Assembly: GCF_000442255.1 (NCBI RefSeq) | Contig: NZ_KE557289.1 | Span: 1-63,311, forward strand | Source of the DNA: Salipiger mucosus DSM 16094 | GTDB lineage: Bacteria; Pseudomonadota; Alphaproteobacteria; Rhodobacterales; Rhodobacteraceae | Direction of reading: 5' to 3' | DNA length: 63,311 nt | Shown: piece after piece, positions 41,269 through 50,759 of the stretch | Layout: the number at the start of each line of letters is the position of its first letter | Position numbering within the stretch: position 1 is the first letter of the stretch | Position numbers and translations under genes: made by a program | Notes under the pieces: generated by a model | What the model was told of the DNA's origin: nothing | Database searches by the model: none | Seen by the model: only the letters and a program-made list of their open reading frames with translations

Positions 41269-43629
41269 ATGCAGTTTTCGCCCAGTCGTCGAACGACCCC
41301 GAGGTTTCTGATCGGACTCGCTGCCGGTATCGTCCACCTGTCTGGCAGTGCAGCCATGGCTCAGGACATCGCCTCTCCTCCGAGGGCTGCCGCGCTGGCA
41401 CGAACTAGCATGCCCGAACGGATGGTGTTTCCGGCACCGGAGGCGCCCCGGGGCATGAATGCCCGGCCGGAGGCCCTGATCGAGACGGACGACTGTCTCG
41501 GCGCGGATGTCTGCTACGATCTCTCGCTTCGATACGTCGACGGACAACTCCGCAACCCCGCGTTTCCGGCGGATGATCCGGGGGGCTTCGATGACGTCCG
41601 CCTGCGGGCCTATGGCGGGCTGGTCCTGGATGACCAGGGTTCGCCGGTCGCGCAGGACAATCCATTCGTCGCGCCGGTCGTGGAAATCGCGCCCGGCGAC
41701 ACCTTTCGCCTGACATTCGAAAACGAATTGCCGCGACCACGGGACATGGTTCTTCCCGGCGAGGCGCCCGGAGGCGGATCGCTGAGCTGCATCGGGGAGC
41801 CGGCCGATCACAATGCACCGCATTGCTCGAATTTCAATCTCACCAACATTCACACGCACGGGCTTTGGGTCAGTCCGCTGGGGAACAGTGACAATGTCCT
41901 TTTGACGGTGAACCCCGGGATCAGGTTCACCTATGAATACAACATCCCCAACGATCATCCGGCAGGCACCTTCTGGTACCACGCCCACCGTCATGGATCG
42001 ACGGCCCCTCAGGTTTCGAGCGGCATGGCCGGGATTCTGCTGATCCGCGGCAATCGCCAGCCCGTGCTTGGCGCCGCCGGCTGGGCTCTGCCGGGCGATC
42101 TCGACGTGATTCTCCCGCGGCCGGAGGTCGGAGGCCATGACCTGACCTTCCCGGAGCGTACGATGCTGTTCCAGCAGATCGCCTATGCCTGTCGCTGGTC
42201 CCGTGACCAGGTGGCTGCCCTGGAGGCGTCCGGAACACCTCGGGATGAGCTCCCCGTCGTCGGCTCCATCAAGACCGATACCGAGACGGGGGCGTGGATC
42301 TGTGACGAGGGCGATGTGGGAATGGTCGAGCCCGGGCCGGTGAATGCCTTCGACCAGCTGACGCCCACCGCCTGGCCGGCCTCTGGCCGATACACCGCGA
42401 TCAACGGCGGCATCCAACAGGAGCAGCCCGGTGCAGTCGCCGGGCGGGTCGAGCGCTGGCGGCTCATTCATGGCGGCGTCCGCGAAACGATCGGTGTTCA
42501 GATCCGGAAGGTGGAAACCCGCCCCGTGGATGCGCTGCGGACCCGGCTTTCCGAAGGCAGCGAGGGCCGGGACAGGGCCGACGAGACCGTCGAGGAGTTC
42601 TGCTCGGGCGCGCCCGTCGAGTTGGTGCGTGTCGCGACGGACGGTCTGACGCGGCCGGACATCCGCACCGGGTCCGAAGTCATACTTCAGCCTGCCTATC
42701 GCGAGGACGTTCTTGTCAGTTTCCCGTCCGAGGGAACCTATTGCATCGTCGATGCGGAGAGCGCGGCGCAGGCCGACATCAACGTCAACGATAACGACAG
42801 CGCGATTCTGGGCTTCATTGACGTCGCGCCGGCCGAGGTTCAGCTTGAGGGCGGGAGCGGCGCAGATCACGTCCTGGCGATCCTCGCGCAGTCGATCGAA
42901 GCGACGATCGAAGACGGCGCGGCGCGGGATGTCATTCTCGACGATCTGTCCGCGGGGCGCCTCGACGCCTTCGTGAAGCACCGGGACATTTCGGACAGCG
43001 AGGTTTCGGGAGGGCAGACCGTGGGCTTTGCGCTCAACCTCAAACCCGGCGGCGTCGCCTTCGAGATCGGCAACTTCGTTCCAACGCATGTCAGCAACGG
43101 TGCGCCCTTCGCGCTTGTCGACGAGGCCGCGTACGAGGCTAGCAGGATCGACCGGGTCCTGCCCCTCCGGGGCGTTGATGAGTGGACACTGTCATCCTTC
43201 GGAAGCATCGCCGTCGGACATCCGTTCCATATCCATGTGAACCCGTTCCAGATTGTCGAGGTCTTGAAGTATCGGCCAGACCCTGGATGCACTTCCGGCA
43301 CCGGCGGAACGCCCTCGGAGGGAGCGCAAGGCTGCAGCATCGATCCGAATGACCCTTCGACCTACATCGACGTGAGTGTGCCCGACAGTATCGAGCCCCA
43401 ATACGCCGGCTTCAAGGATACCTGGAAAGACACGCTCTTCGTGCTGCCCGGCTACCTGGTGAAGATGCGCACACGCTACGAGCGCTACATCGGGGACTTC
43501 GTGATGCACTGCCATATCCTCGACCACGAGGATCAGGGGATGATGCAGAACATCCGCATCGCGCTGCCCGACGGCAAGGGAGGCTTCGACGGCTCGATGA
43601 CCCGACACATCGCGCAAGACGGCGACTAG
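41269..43629 (+). CDS. Multicopper oxidase (laccase-like), secreted
   Basis: The 786-residue protein has all four copper-binding motifs: HTHG (about residues 195-198), HAHRHG (238-243), HPFHIHVNPFQI (near 650) and HCHILDHEDQGM (near 747). These provide the type 1, 2 and 3 sites; the Met after the last motif fits a type 1 axial ligand. An N-terminal signal with SRRTTPRFLIGL could be a Tat signal, as expected for a copper enzyme folded before export. It oxidises phenolics or metal ions with oxygen; substrate unknown. It is larger than typical bacterial laccases of about 450-550 residues. The start at 41269 is supported by an AGGGAAC site; an ATG ten codons earlier lacks one. It borders the IS graveyard and has no operon partner. 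Confidence 0.88.
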   Translation: MQFSPSRRTTPRFLIGLAAGIVHLSGSAAMAQDIASPPRAAALARTSMPERMVFPAPEAPRGMNARPEALIETDDCLGADVCYDLSLRYVDGQLRNPAFPADDPGGFDDVRLRAYGGLVLDDQGSPVAQDNPFVAPVVEIAPGDTFRLTFENELPRPRDMVLPGEAPGGGSLSCIGEPADHNAPHCSNFNLTNIHTHGLWVSPLGNSDNVLLTVNPGIRFTYEYNIPNDHPAGTFWYHAHRHGSTAPQVSSGMAGILLIRGNRQPVLGAAGWALPGDLDVILPRPEVGGHDLTFPERTMLFQQIAYACRWSRDQVAALEASGTPRDELPVVGSIKTDTETGAWICDEGDVGMVEPGPVNAFDQLTPTAWPASGRYTAINGGIQQEQPGAVAGRVERWRLIHGGVRETIGVQIRKVETRPVDALRTRLSEGSEGRDRADETVEEFCSGAPVELVRVATDGLTRPDIRTGSEVILQPAYREDVLVSFPSEGTYCIVDAESAAQADINVNDNDSAILGFIDVAPAEVQLEGGSGADHVLAILAQSIEATIEDGAARDVILDDLSAGRLDAFVKHRDISDSEVSGGQTVGFALNLKPGGVAFEIGNFVPTHVSNGAPFALVDEAAYEASRIDRVLPLRGVDEWTLSSFGSIAVGHPFHIHVNPFQIVEVLKYRPDPGCTSGTGGTPSEGAQGCSIDPNDPSTYIDVSVPDSIEPQYAGFKDTWKDTLFVLPGYLVKMRTRYERYIGDFVMHCHILDHEDQGMMQNIRIALPDGKGGFDGSMTRHIAQDGD

Positions 43630-43707
43630 GCCCGGCATCGGGACAAGGTCGCCGTCTCGTGTCAGCGTCTCTCTCGGAAGCCGTCGCGCAGGGCCGGCCG
43701 CGCGACG

Positions 43708-44538
43708 TCAGCCCAGGCCGTAGAACGCCACCGCGTTGGTGTGGAAGATCCGTTCGAGATCCTCCGGGCCGTAGATCTCTCCCAGCAGGGTTCGGGCGAG
43801 GTCGACGACCTCTGCATGGCTGGCAGCGAGCGTGCAGACCGGCCAGTCGGTGCCGAAGACCAGCCGCTCGGGGCCGAAGAGCCGCGCCGCGTGCTGCACG
43901 AAGGGGCGGATCCGGTCGGCGGACCAGTCGGTACCGGCCTCGGTGACCATGCCGGAGATCTTGCACATGAGCCGCGGGTGCGCGGCAAGGCGGGCCATGT
44001 CCTGACCCCATTGGCCCAGTTCGTCCGTCATCATGTCGGGCTTCGACAGGTGATCGACGATGCCGCGCAGGTCCGGTGCCCTGCCGAGCGAATCGAGCAT
44101 TGCGGGCAGATGCCGGGGGAAGGTCAGGATGTCGAACGGGATGTCCCGCCGCGCGGTCTCCTGCAGCGCGGCCAGGAAGGCGGGGCTTTCGATCAGTGCC
44201 GGGTCGTGTTCCTGCAGCATCGGCCGAAGGCCCAGCCATCCAGGCCGAGTGGTGTAGTGATCGAGCCGCGCAGCGAAATCGGGCGCGGTCATGTCCAGCC
44301 AACCGATCACGCCGGCGACGAAGTCGGTCCGCGCGGCGAGGTCGAGCAGGAAGTCGGTCTCGGCTTCGGTCTCGGCCGCCTGGATCACGACCGTGCGGGA
44401 GATCCCGGCCGCGGCGTTCAGCGGGGCGAGGTCCTCGGGGCCGAAGTCGCGCAGCAGCGGCGTCAGGTCCGGTGTCATCCAGCCGTAGTCGCCGCGCTCC
44501 ACATCCCAGAAGTGGTGATGGGCGTCGATGATCGTCAT
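43708..44538 (-). CDS. Amidohydrolase-fold sugar lactonase (L-fuconolactonase-like)
   Basis: The 276-residue TIM-barrel hydrolase has the metal motif IDAHHHFWD (residues 4-12), FDILTFPRHLPAM, CKISGMVTEAG and VFGTDWPVC near the end. This is the pattern of COG3618 amidohydrolases such as L-fucono-1,5-lactonase and related lactonases. It would open the lactone made by the aldose dehydrogenase two genes upstream. It is the last gene of the leftward operon and its start overlaps the fucU stop by four bases. The exact sugar is inferred from neighbours. Confidence 0.82.
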   Translation of the reverse strand: MTIIDAHHHFWDVERGDYGWMTPDLTPLLRDFGPEDLAPLNAAAGISRTVVIQAAETEAETDFLLDLAARTDFVAGVIGWLDMTAPDFAARLDHYTTRPGWLGLRPMLQEHDPALIESPAFLAALQETARRDIPFDILTFPRHLPAMLDSLGRAPDLRGIVDHLSKPDMMTDELGQWGQDMARLAAHPRLMCKISGMVTEAGTDWSADRIRPFVQHAARLFGPERLVFGTDWPVCTLAASHAEVVDLARTLLGEIYGPEDLERIFHTNAVAFYGLG

Positions 44539-44957
44539 TTGCGCAGCACCCCCTTCTTGAGGATCAGGTTGGCGTAGAGCCGCCGTTCACCGGTGGCGAC
44601 CACGGCGTAGGCCTGGCAGGCCCGGTCGTAGAAGGCGAAGCGGTCGATCTCCTCGACCTGCACGGGCGCGCCGGCGGCTGTTTCCAGTACCTGGTCGAAA
44701 TCGTCGTAAATCTCGGGGCGGCCGTCGGGAGAGGCCATCGCGGCTGCCGGAGCGTCGACGAAATCGTCGAGAGGCAGGAGCGAGAGGATCGCCTCGGCGG
44801 CGCGGTCGGCCGCGATTCCGGGCAGGCGGACCAGCCGCTGTGCCACCGTGGCGGCGGGAAAGTTGGCGTCGGTCAGAACGATCTCGTCGCCGTGACCCAT
44901 GTCGCGCAGTATGGCGAGAAGGTCTCCGGTCAGGATCGGGTCGATTGTCTTGAGCAT
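44535..44957 (-). CDS. fucU: RbsD/FucU-family sugar mutarotase
   Basis: This 140-residue protein matches the RbsD/FucU fold: MLKTIDPILTGDLLAILRDM at the start, GHGDEIVLTDANFPA (about residues 21-35) with the catalytic His, and a C-terminal RRLYANLILKKGVL. The fucose version interconverts alpha and beta anomers so that the dehydrogenase or isomerase receives the right form. The ATG at 44957 was chosen as homology starts there. It overlaps the lactonase gene (ATGA) and lies seven bases after the aldo-keto reductase stop, so it is part of one operon. Confidence 0.87.
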   Translation of the reverse strand: MLKTIDPILTGDLLAILRDMGHGDEIVLTDANFPAATVAQRLVRLPGIAADRAAEAILSLLPLDDFVDAPAAAMASPDGRPEIYDDFDQVLETAAGAPVQVEEIDRFAFYDRACQAYAVVATGERRLYANLILKKGVLRK

Positions 44958-44964
44958 GATGTCC

Positions 44965-46002
44965 TCAGGCGGCTTCGGCGTTGGCAAGCGCGGTGTCGAG
45001 ATCGGACCACAGGCTGTCGGGCAGGTTCTGGCCGAACCAGTCGACATTCTGCTGCAGCTGTTCGGCGGTCTTGGCGCCGATCACCACGCTGGTGACGGCG
45101 GGGTGTCGGATCGGAAAACGGATCGCGGCGGCGGCCAACGGCACCCTATGGTCGTCGCAGACGCCGCGCAGCGCCTCGACCCGTGCCACGACTTCGGCCG
45201 GGGCATCGGCGTAGTTGAACTTGCGCCGTCCGCCCTTCGGCGCCGCGAGGATGCCGGAGTTGTAGACGCCGCCGAGCGCCAGCGCGACGCCCCGTTTCTG
45301 CGCGAGCGGGAGAAAGGTTTCCTCGGCATCGCGGTCCAGCAGCGAGTAGCGGCCGGCCAGCATGCAGCAGTCGAGGTCGGTCTCCTCGAGTGCGTCGCGG
45401 ATCACTTCCCACTCGTTGACGCCGAGGCCGAAGCCCTTGATGTCCCCGGCGCCCTTCAGTTCCTGCAGCGCGCGGAAGCCGCCGCCGCGGGTCAGCGCCT
45501 CCCAGTGGCGGGCGTTGGCGTCGCCGTGGGTGACGGGACCGATGTCATGGACGTAGAGCAGGTCGATGTCGCGCAGGCCCAGCCGTTGCTGGCTGTCGTC
45601 GTAGCTGCGCATGATCGCGTCGTAGGAGTAGTCGAAGACCTCGCGGAAGGGCAGGGCGTTGTGAAAGCCCGGGTCCAGAGGATTCTTCGGCGGTTCGGGC
45701 GGCAGTTGACGTCCGGCGCGGCTGTTGGTCATCAGGCGACCGACCTTAGTCGAAAGCGCGTAGGGCTCGTGCTTTTCCCGCAGGACGTGGCCCAGGAGGT
45801 GTTCCGACCGGGTGAGCCCGTACATCGGCGCCGTGTCGAAGTAGCGGATGCCGAGGTCCCAGGCCCGTTCCAGCATGGCCAGCGCCTGCTCGCGCGGGAC
45901 GTCGGCGTAGAGCCCGCCCAGCGGGGCGGTGCCGACGCCGAGCGCGGTGAGCGAGAGGCCGGTGTCCGAGACCGGGCGAGGGGTCGAGGCGGTGATGGTC
46001 AT
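44965..46002 (-). CDS. Aldo/keto reductase, D-threo-aldose (L-fucose) 1-dehydrogenase type
   Basis: The 345-residue protein has the AKR barrel with the catalytic tetrad visible as RYFDTAPMYG (Asp, Tyr), LSTKVGR (Lys) and LLYVHDIG (His). The cofactor end contains VVIGAKTAEQLQQNV. The branch includes L-fucose/D-threo-aldose 1-dehydrogenases and pyridoxal dehydrogenase. The likely step is oxidation of the sugar to its lactone, which the amidohydrolase two genes downstream would open. It follows the permease gene by 11 bases. Confidence 0.82.
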   Translation of the reverse strand: MTITASTPRPVSDTGLSLTALGVGTAPLGGLYADVPREQALAMLERAWDLGIRYFDTAPMYGLTRSEHLLGHVLREKHEPYALSTKVGRLMTNSRAGRQLPPEPPKNPLDPGFHNALPFREVFDYSYDAIMRSYDDSQQRLGLRDIDLLYVHDIGPVTHGDANARHWEALTRGGGFRALQELKGAGDIKGFGLGVNEWEVIRDALEETDLDCCMLAGRYSLLDRDAEETFLPLAQKRGVALALGGVYNSGILAAPKGGRRKFNYADAPAEVVARVEALRGVCDDHRVPLAAAAIRFPIRHPAVTSVVIGAKTAEQLQQNVDWFGQNLPDSLWSDLDTALANAEAA

Positions 46003-46013
46003 GGAGATGTCCT

Positions 46014-47036
46014 TCAGGCCGTTTTGCGTTTGTGGGTGCGGGTGCGAGCGTAGACGACCAGCCCGACGCCCACGAGAAGCAGCGACCCGCGCACGATCTG
46101 GCGCTGGCTGTCGGTCCAGCCCAGCAGGGCGGCGCCGTTCAGCAGGCCGGTGAGAAAGATCACCGCTGCCAGCGTGCCGATCACGTTGGGTTTGCCGAAC
46201 TTGAGGGCCATGCCGCCCAGCAGCACCGCGGTCAGCCCGTCGAGGAAATACGAGGTGCCGAGGTAGGGCTGTCCCGAAGACAGGTTTGCCGCCAGCAGGA
46301 TGCCCGCAACGGCCGAGACCACACCCGACAGCACGTAGAGCATGAACATCAGTCGGTTGACGGGCACGCCGGCTTCCTCGACGGCGGCGCGGTTCTGCTC
46401 CAACGCGTAGACGTAGCGACCGAAGGTCAGCTTTTCCTGCATGAACCAGGCCACGACATAGATCGCCGCCACGATGACTGCCAGCAGGGGCAGGACGCCG
46501 ACGCGCATATCGAGCAATGCGCCGACATAGCCTGTGGTGGACAGCGATATCGAGGTGCCGAGGCCGATCGCCGCGGCGATCGAGGCGGCCAGCGCGCCCG
46601 AGGCGATGGTAATGACCAGCGCGGGCAGGCGCAGGCCGGCCACGAGCGTGGCGTTCAGAAGCCCGAAGAGCACGCCGATGCCGAGTCCGCCCAGAGTGGC
46701 CAGTGGCCAGTCTGCGCCGCCCGAGACGAGGCCCGCGACGGTCATGTTCGACAGCGCGGCGACCGACATGAACGAGACGTCGATCTCGCCCGCCGCGACG
46801 ATCCAGGTCAGCCCGAGGAACATCAGGGCGGCGATGGACGCGGACATCAGCATGCCGTGGATGTTGCCGGGGGCGATGAAGGTGGGGCGCAGCACCGCGA
46901 AGACCACGAAGACCGCGATGACGAGGCCGAAGAAGCCGTAGCGCATGAGTGCTTGGCCGGGCTGCAGCCCCTGGCGTGCCGGCGCACGACGGGCGGCGCT
47001 TGCGGTGGGGACGGATTGCTGGGTCACGTCGGTCAT
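46014..47036 (-). CDS. CUT2 sugar ABC transporter permease (leftward operon, second)
   Basis: The 340-residue inner-membrane protein has nine or ten hydrophobic segments and RbsC-family signatures: AAGEIDVSFMSVAALSNMTV in place of the usual GGIDLSVG, LRLPALVITIASGALAA and GLTAVLLGGMALKFGKPNVI. The N-terminal 30 residues are hydrophilic. The start at 47036 overlaps the previous permease stop by four bases. Together with the neighbouring permease it probably forms a heterodimeric channel, as in rhamnose or autoinducer-2 transporters. Confidence 0.87.
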   Translation of the reverse strand: MTDVTQQSVPTASAARRAPARQGLQPGQALMRYGFFGLVIAVFVVFAVLRPTFIAPGNIHGMLMSASIAALMFLGLTWIVAAGEIDVSFMSVAALSNMTVAGLVSGGADWPLATLGGLGIGVLFGLLNATLVAGLRLPALVITIASGALAASIAAAIGLGTSISLSTTGYVGALLDMRVGVLPLLAVIVAAIYVVAWFMQEKLTFGRYVYALEQNRAAVEEAGVPVNRLMFMLYVLSGVVSAVAGILLAANLSSGQPYLGTSYFLDGLTAVLLGGMALKFGKPNVIGTLAAVIFLTGLLNGAALLGWTDSQRQIVRGSLLLVGVGLVVYARTRTHKRKTA

Positions 47037-48007
47037 GCCAGTTTCTCCTTGCGGGCCGGGATGAGCCGGCGCAGCGCGCCGGAGATGCGCGGATCGAAGC
47101 AGGTGATCGCGAGGATCAGGACCGTGCTGACGATGGCATCGGAGTAGTAGTAGGGGATGGCGAGCAGTGTGAAGCCGTTGAGCATCAGTGACATCAGCAT
47201 GGTGCCGGCGAGCGTCGCCAGGACCGACGGCCGCCCGAAGAGCGCCGCACCGAGGTAGACCGCCGCGAAGGCCGGCATCAGGAGCTGCGTTCCCGCCGAC
47301 ACGTTGGCCGCGCCGGAGGAGGCCACGAGCAGCACCACTGACAGGCAGGCGCAGAGTCCGCAGAGTGCAAAGGCCGCGACCACCATGGCGTTGACGGGGA
47401 CGCCGGAATACCAGGCCGCGGTCTCGTTCTCGCCGGTGGCGTAGAAGGCGCGACCGAAGCGCGAGGCGTTGAGGATCAGGATCCCGATCAACGCCGCGCC
47501 CAGCAGAATGGCGAAGGGTCGGTCGAGCCCAAGGAATCGCCCGTCGTTGATGTCCAGCAGCCCGGACATGAAGAAGTTGCGGCTGATCGAGGTGCCGTTC
47601 GAGTAGAAGTAGCTGAACCCGATGGCGAGCCCGCCGGTGGCGATGGTTGTCACGATATCGGGTAGCTTGAAACGGGCCACGGCGATCCCGTTGAAGATTC
47701 CGAACAACAGCCCGACGGCCAAGCCGCCGCTGATGGCCATCCACAACGGCTGGCCGCCGGCGATGAGCCAGCCCATGGTCATCGCCCCAAAGGAGGCGAC
47801 GCCGGGAAAGCTCAGGTCGAAATGGCGCACGACGATGACGAAAGTGAGCCCGAGCGCGGCGACCCCGTTCACCGACATGTGGCGCATCAGGGCGCGGATG
47901 TTGCCGGTCGACAGGAACGCGGGGTTCTGGCTCCAGAACAACCCCGCGATGATGGCGACGATGGCCCCGAAGGCCAAGATGCGGATGAATAGCGTATTCG
48001 TGGTCAT
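47033..48007 (-). CDS. CUT2 sugar ABC transporter permease (leftward operon, first)
   Basis: This 324-residue membrane protein resembles RbsC: FVIVVRHFDLSFPGVASFGA, KLPDIVTTIATGGLAIGFSY and FAAVYLGAALFGRPSVLAT are the family landmarks, with about nine membrane spans. It overlaps the ATPase stop by one base and the next permease start by four bases, so the operon is translationally coupled. It belongs to the same transporter as the genes at 46014, 48007 and 49617. Confidence 0.87.
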   Translation of the reverse strand: MTTNTLFIRILAFGAIVAIIAGLFWSQNPAFLSTGNIRALMRHMSVNGVAALGLTFVIVVRHFDLSFPGVASFGAMTMGWLIAGGQPLWMAISGGLAVGLLFGIFNGIAVARFKLPDIVTTIATGGLAIGFSYFYSNGTSISRNFFMSGLLDINDGRFLGLDRPFAILLGAALIGILILNASRFGRAFYATGENETAAWYSGVPVNAMVVAAFALCGLCACLSVVLLVASSGAANVSAGTQLLMPAFAAVYLGAALFGRPSVLATLAGTMLMSLMLNGFTLLAIPYYYSDAIVSTVLILAITCFDPRISGALRRLIPARKEKLA

Positions 48008-49518
48008 CAGACGGCCTCTCCCATGATGCCGGCATGCAGCAGGTGGTCCCGGGTGATCTCGCGCGATGGGGCGCCGATGGGCGCGCCCTTGTAGAGCGCG
48101 ACGGTTCTGTCCGCGACGCCGAAGACCTCGTCACAGTCCGACGAGATGACGATCACCGCGGCGCGGTCGGAGAGCTCGCGCATCAGCGTGTAGATCTTGG
48201 CCCGCGCGCCGATGTCCACGCCGACGGTGGGCTCGACGAAGATGTAGACATCGGCCTCGCGGTATAGGCCCTTGGCGATGACCACCTTCTGCTGGTTGCC
48301 CCCCGAGTAGCCGCGCAGCGGCCGGTCAAGCTTGCGCGGTTGCAGGTCGACGCGCTCGGCCAGCGCGCCGGAGTCGCGGCGGTTGCGGCCGAACCGCATG
48401 AACCCGCCCAAGGATGCGCGGCCGAGGTTGGCGACGGTGGTGTTGAAGATGACGTTCTCGTCCATCGAAAGGCCCTCGGTCCGGCGGTCGCCCGGCACGA
48501 GGAAGATGCCCGCCTTGAGTGCCTGGGCGGGTGAGCGGAAGCGCACCCGGCGGCCGTTCAGGTGCAACTCGCCGGAGTCCGGGCGCAGGACGCCGAAGAG
48601 CGCCTTGGACAGCTCGTCGACCCCCGAGCCCACCAGTCCGAAGATGCCCAGGATTTCTCCCTTGCGAGCGGAGAAGCTCACGTCCTCGAATTCACCCTGA
48701 CGGGAGAGGTCGCGCGCCTCGAAGACCACCTCGCCGTCGACGCGGTCCGAGCGCGGCGGAAAGATGTCCCCGGCGACGCTGTCGAGCATCAGGTTCGGAA
48801 TCGAGATGCCCTCGCGCTGCGCCTCGGCGACGCCGTGCGTGGCCACGCGCCGGCCGCCCCGGAAGACGGTGAACCGGTCGGCGATCTCGAACACCTCGTC
48901 GAGGTGGTGGGTGATGTAGATGATTGCGAGACCCTGGGCCTTCAGCGTCTGCATCATCTCGAAGAGAGACTCCTTCTCGCGCTCCGTCAGGGTCGAGGTG
49001 GGTTCGTCGAGGATGAGGATACGCGCATTCTCGAGCCGCAGCGCGTGCAGGATGGCGACGATCTCGCGGTCCACCGCGGGCATGTCGTCGACGGCTCGGT
49101 CGAGATCGACGTCGATTGGGAACCGCTCGAGCAGGGCTGCGGCGCGGCGCCGGATGTCCTGCCCGTTCACGGGCGAGAACAGCCCGCTGCGCCTGTGTTC
49201 CTGCCCGAGAAAGATGTTCTCGGCGCCAGTCAGATCGCCCACCAGTTCGGGGTGCTGCTGTACCACGGCGATGCCCGCCTCGATCGCCGCGCGCGGCGAG
49301 CCGAGAGCAAACTCCTCGCCGTCGATGCGGATGCTGCCGGCGTCCTTGGAATAGACCCCCGAGAGGATCTTGATCAGGGTGGATTTCCCGGCCCCGTTCA
49401 CCCCCAGAAGCGCATGGATCTCTCCGGCTTCGAGTTCGAAATCAACGTCGTTCAGGGCGCGTACATCCCCGAACCGCTTGTCGATACCGCGCATGGCGAG
49501 AAAGCTCTCGGCGCCCAT
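48007..49518 (-). CDS. CUT2 sugar ABC transporter, double ATP-binding protein
   Basis: This is a 503-residue fused ATPase. First half: Walker A GVNGAGKST, Walker B RILILDEPTSTLTE. Second half: degenerate P-loop GLVGSGVDELSKA, signature [14 protein letters not shown], and a Walker B that reads YIFVEPTVGVDIG, with Val where Asp is normal. The missing Asp suggests that the second site hydrolyses poorly, as tolerated in asymmetric transporters. A GGAGGGAGG site precedes the start at 49518. The gene is otherwise intact, unlike the ATPase of the rightward operon. Confidence 0.88.
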   Translation of the reverse strand: MGAESFLAMRGIDKRFGDVRALNDVDFELEAGEIHALLGVNGAGKSTLIKILSGVYSKDAGSIRIDGEEFALGSPRAAIEAGIAVVQQHPELVGDLTGAENIFLGQEHRRSGLFSPVNGQDIRRRAAALLERFPIDVDLDRAVDDMPAVDREIVAILHALRLENARILILDEPTSTLTEREKESLFEMMQTLKAQGLAIIYITHHLDEVFEIADRFTVFRGGRRVATHGVAEAQREGISIPNLMLDSVAGDIFPPRSDRVDGEVVFEARDLSRQGEFEDVSFSARKGEILGIFGLVGSGVDELSKALFGVLRPDSGELHLNGRRVRFRSPAQALKAGIFLVPGDRRTEGLSMDENVIFNTTVANLGRASLGGFMRFGRNRRDSGALAERVDLQPRKLDRPLRGYSGGNQQKVVIAKGLYREADVYIFVEPTVGVDIGARAKIYTLMRELSDRAAVIVISSDCDEVFGVADRTVALYKGAPIGAPSREITRDHLLHAGIMGEAV

Positions 49519-49616
49519 CGTCTCCTCCCTCCGTGTTGTCGTGCCGGTCGCCCGGCCCCGTTCCGGGACGGCGGCTCCTCTGCCGCCGCCCCGGCTGGGT
49601 CGTCATGCCGTGGCGC

Positions 49617-50661
49617 TCAGAGCACCCGGTTCCAGCCAAGCTTGGCGGCCTCGCCCGGCTGGTCGTAGGTGTCGGGCATCTGGTCCATGCCCTCGAGGCT
49701 ATCCTGCGTCACCGCATACGCCGGCGTGATGACGAACCGCGGCGCCTGGCGGCCCTGGGCGACCTCGACCGCGTAGAAGGCGTTCATGTAGGCCATCTCG
49801 TAGAAGCTCTGCGCCATGGTGATCTTGAACGGCGAGCCGGCGGCGATGTACTCGAAGCTCTGCTGTCCGCCGTCGATGCCGGTGATCATCACGTCGCGGC
49901 CCGCCGCGCGGATCGCGAGTGTGCCTTCCGACGCGGCGCCGTCCCAGGCGCACCAGATCGCGTCGAGCTCGGGGTTGGCGGTCAGGATCTGGTCGACCAC
50001 CTGGCGCGGGGTCGTCGAGCCGCCGAGCGCGAAGGCGATTTCCGAGACGATCTCGATGTCGGGGTGCCGAGTGAATACCGATTTCGCGCCGAGCGTCCGC
50101 TGGTCCCAGCTTTCGTTCGAGGGCAGCGAGACGAGCGCGACTTTGCCCTTGCCGCCCAGCTTCTCGACGATGAACTCGGCCGGGTAGGCGCCGAGGCCGA
50201 AGTTGTTGGACATCGCGGTCGAGGTCACCGTGGTGTTCGGAACGTAGCTGTCGCCGATGAAGATCGGAATGCCCGAGGCCACCGCTTCTTGCACCGCCGG
50301 AGAGATCGCCGCCGCGTCGGCGGGGGTGATGAAGATCGCCGTAGGCTTCGATTCAACGAAGGCGAGGATCTGGTCGGCCTGCTTCTTGATGTCGTAGTTG
50401 GCGTCGGCGATGGTCAACTCGCCGCCCAGCTTCTCAACCGCGTCCTTGTAACCGTTCACGATGTGGCGGCCAGATTCCCAAACCGTCCAGCCCAGAGAGG
50501 CTGCAAACTTCATGTCCGAGTTCTGCGCCCAGGCGTAATCGGGCCGCAGCATCGTGGCGGCAACGGTCGCGGCGGCGCCGGCGCTGAGCAGGCCGCGGCG
50601 GGTCAGCTGCACGCCGCCGTGTTGCGAAAACCAGCTCGGGGGTCTTGTGTTCGTTGTCCAT
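49617..50661 (-). CDS. CUT2 sugar-binding protein with an apparent N-terminal frameshift
   Basis: The main frame encodes a RbsB-like periplasmic protein with a Tat-type signal (LTRRGLLSAGAAATVAATML). It continues with SLGWTVWESGRHIVNGYKDA, PTAIFITPADAAAISPAVQE and TGIDGGQQSFEYIAAGSPFK. That frame can only start at a GTG at 50612 with no ribosome site. A proper GGGAGG site and ATG lie at 50661 (MDNEHKTPEL) in another frame. Removing one base from the run of four T (AAAA at 50627-50630 on the plus strand) joins them as ELVSQHGGVQLTRRG. So either the DNA has a one-base insertion, the GTG is used, or ribosomes slip there. It lies between the Fe-alcohol dehydrogenase and the ATPase. Confidence 0.75.
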
Positions 50662-50759
50662 GATAGATCCTCCCTTCGGGCGCAGGGGCCCGTTGTTGCC
50701 CCGTTCGGGGCCGTTGAGCGGGCGCCCCTCCTCGTGGGCGCCCGGGTTCAGGGGTGGCG

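Noticed and set aside
43708-46002. Assignment of the dehydrogenase-mutarotase-lactonase genes to a specific sugar
   Set aside because: FucU and the dehydrogenase point to L-fucose-like sugars, but D-arabinose, L-galactose and others use the same families, so no sugar is claimed as fact.
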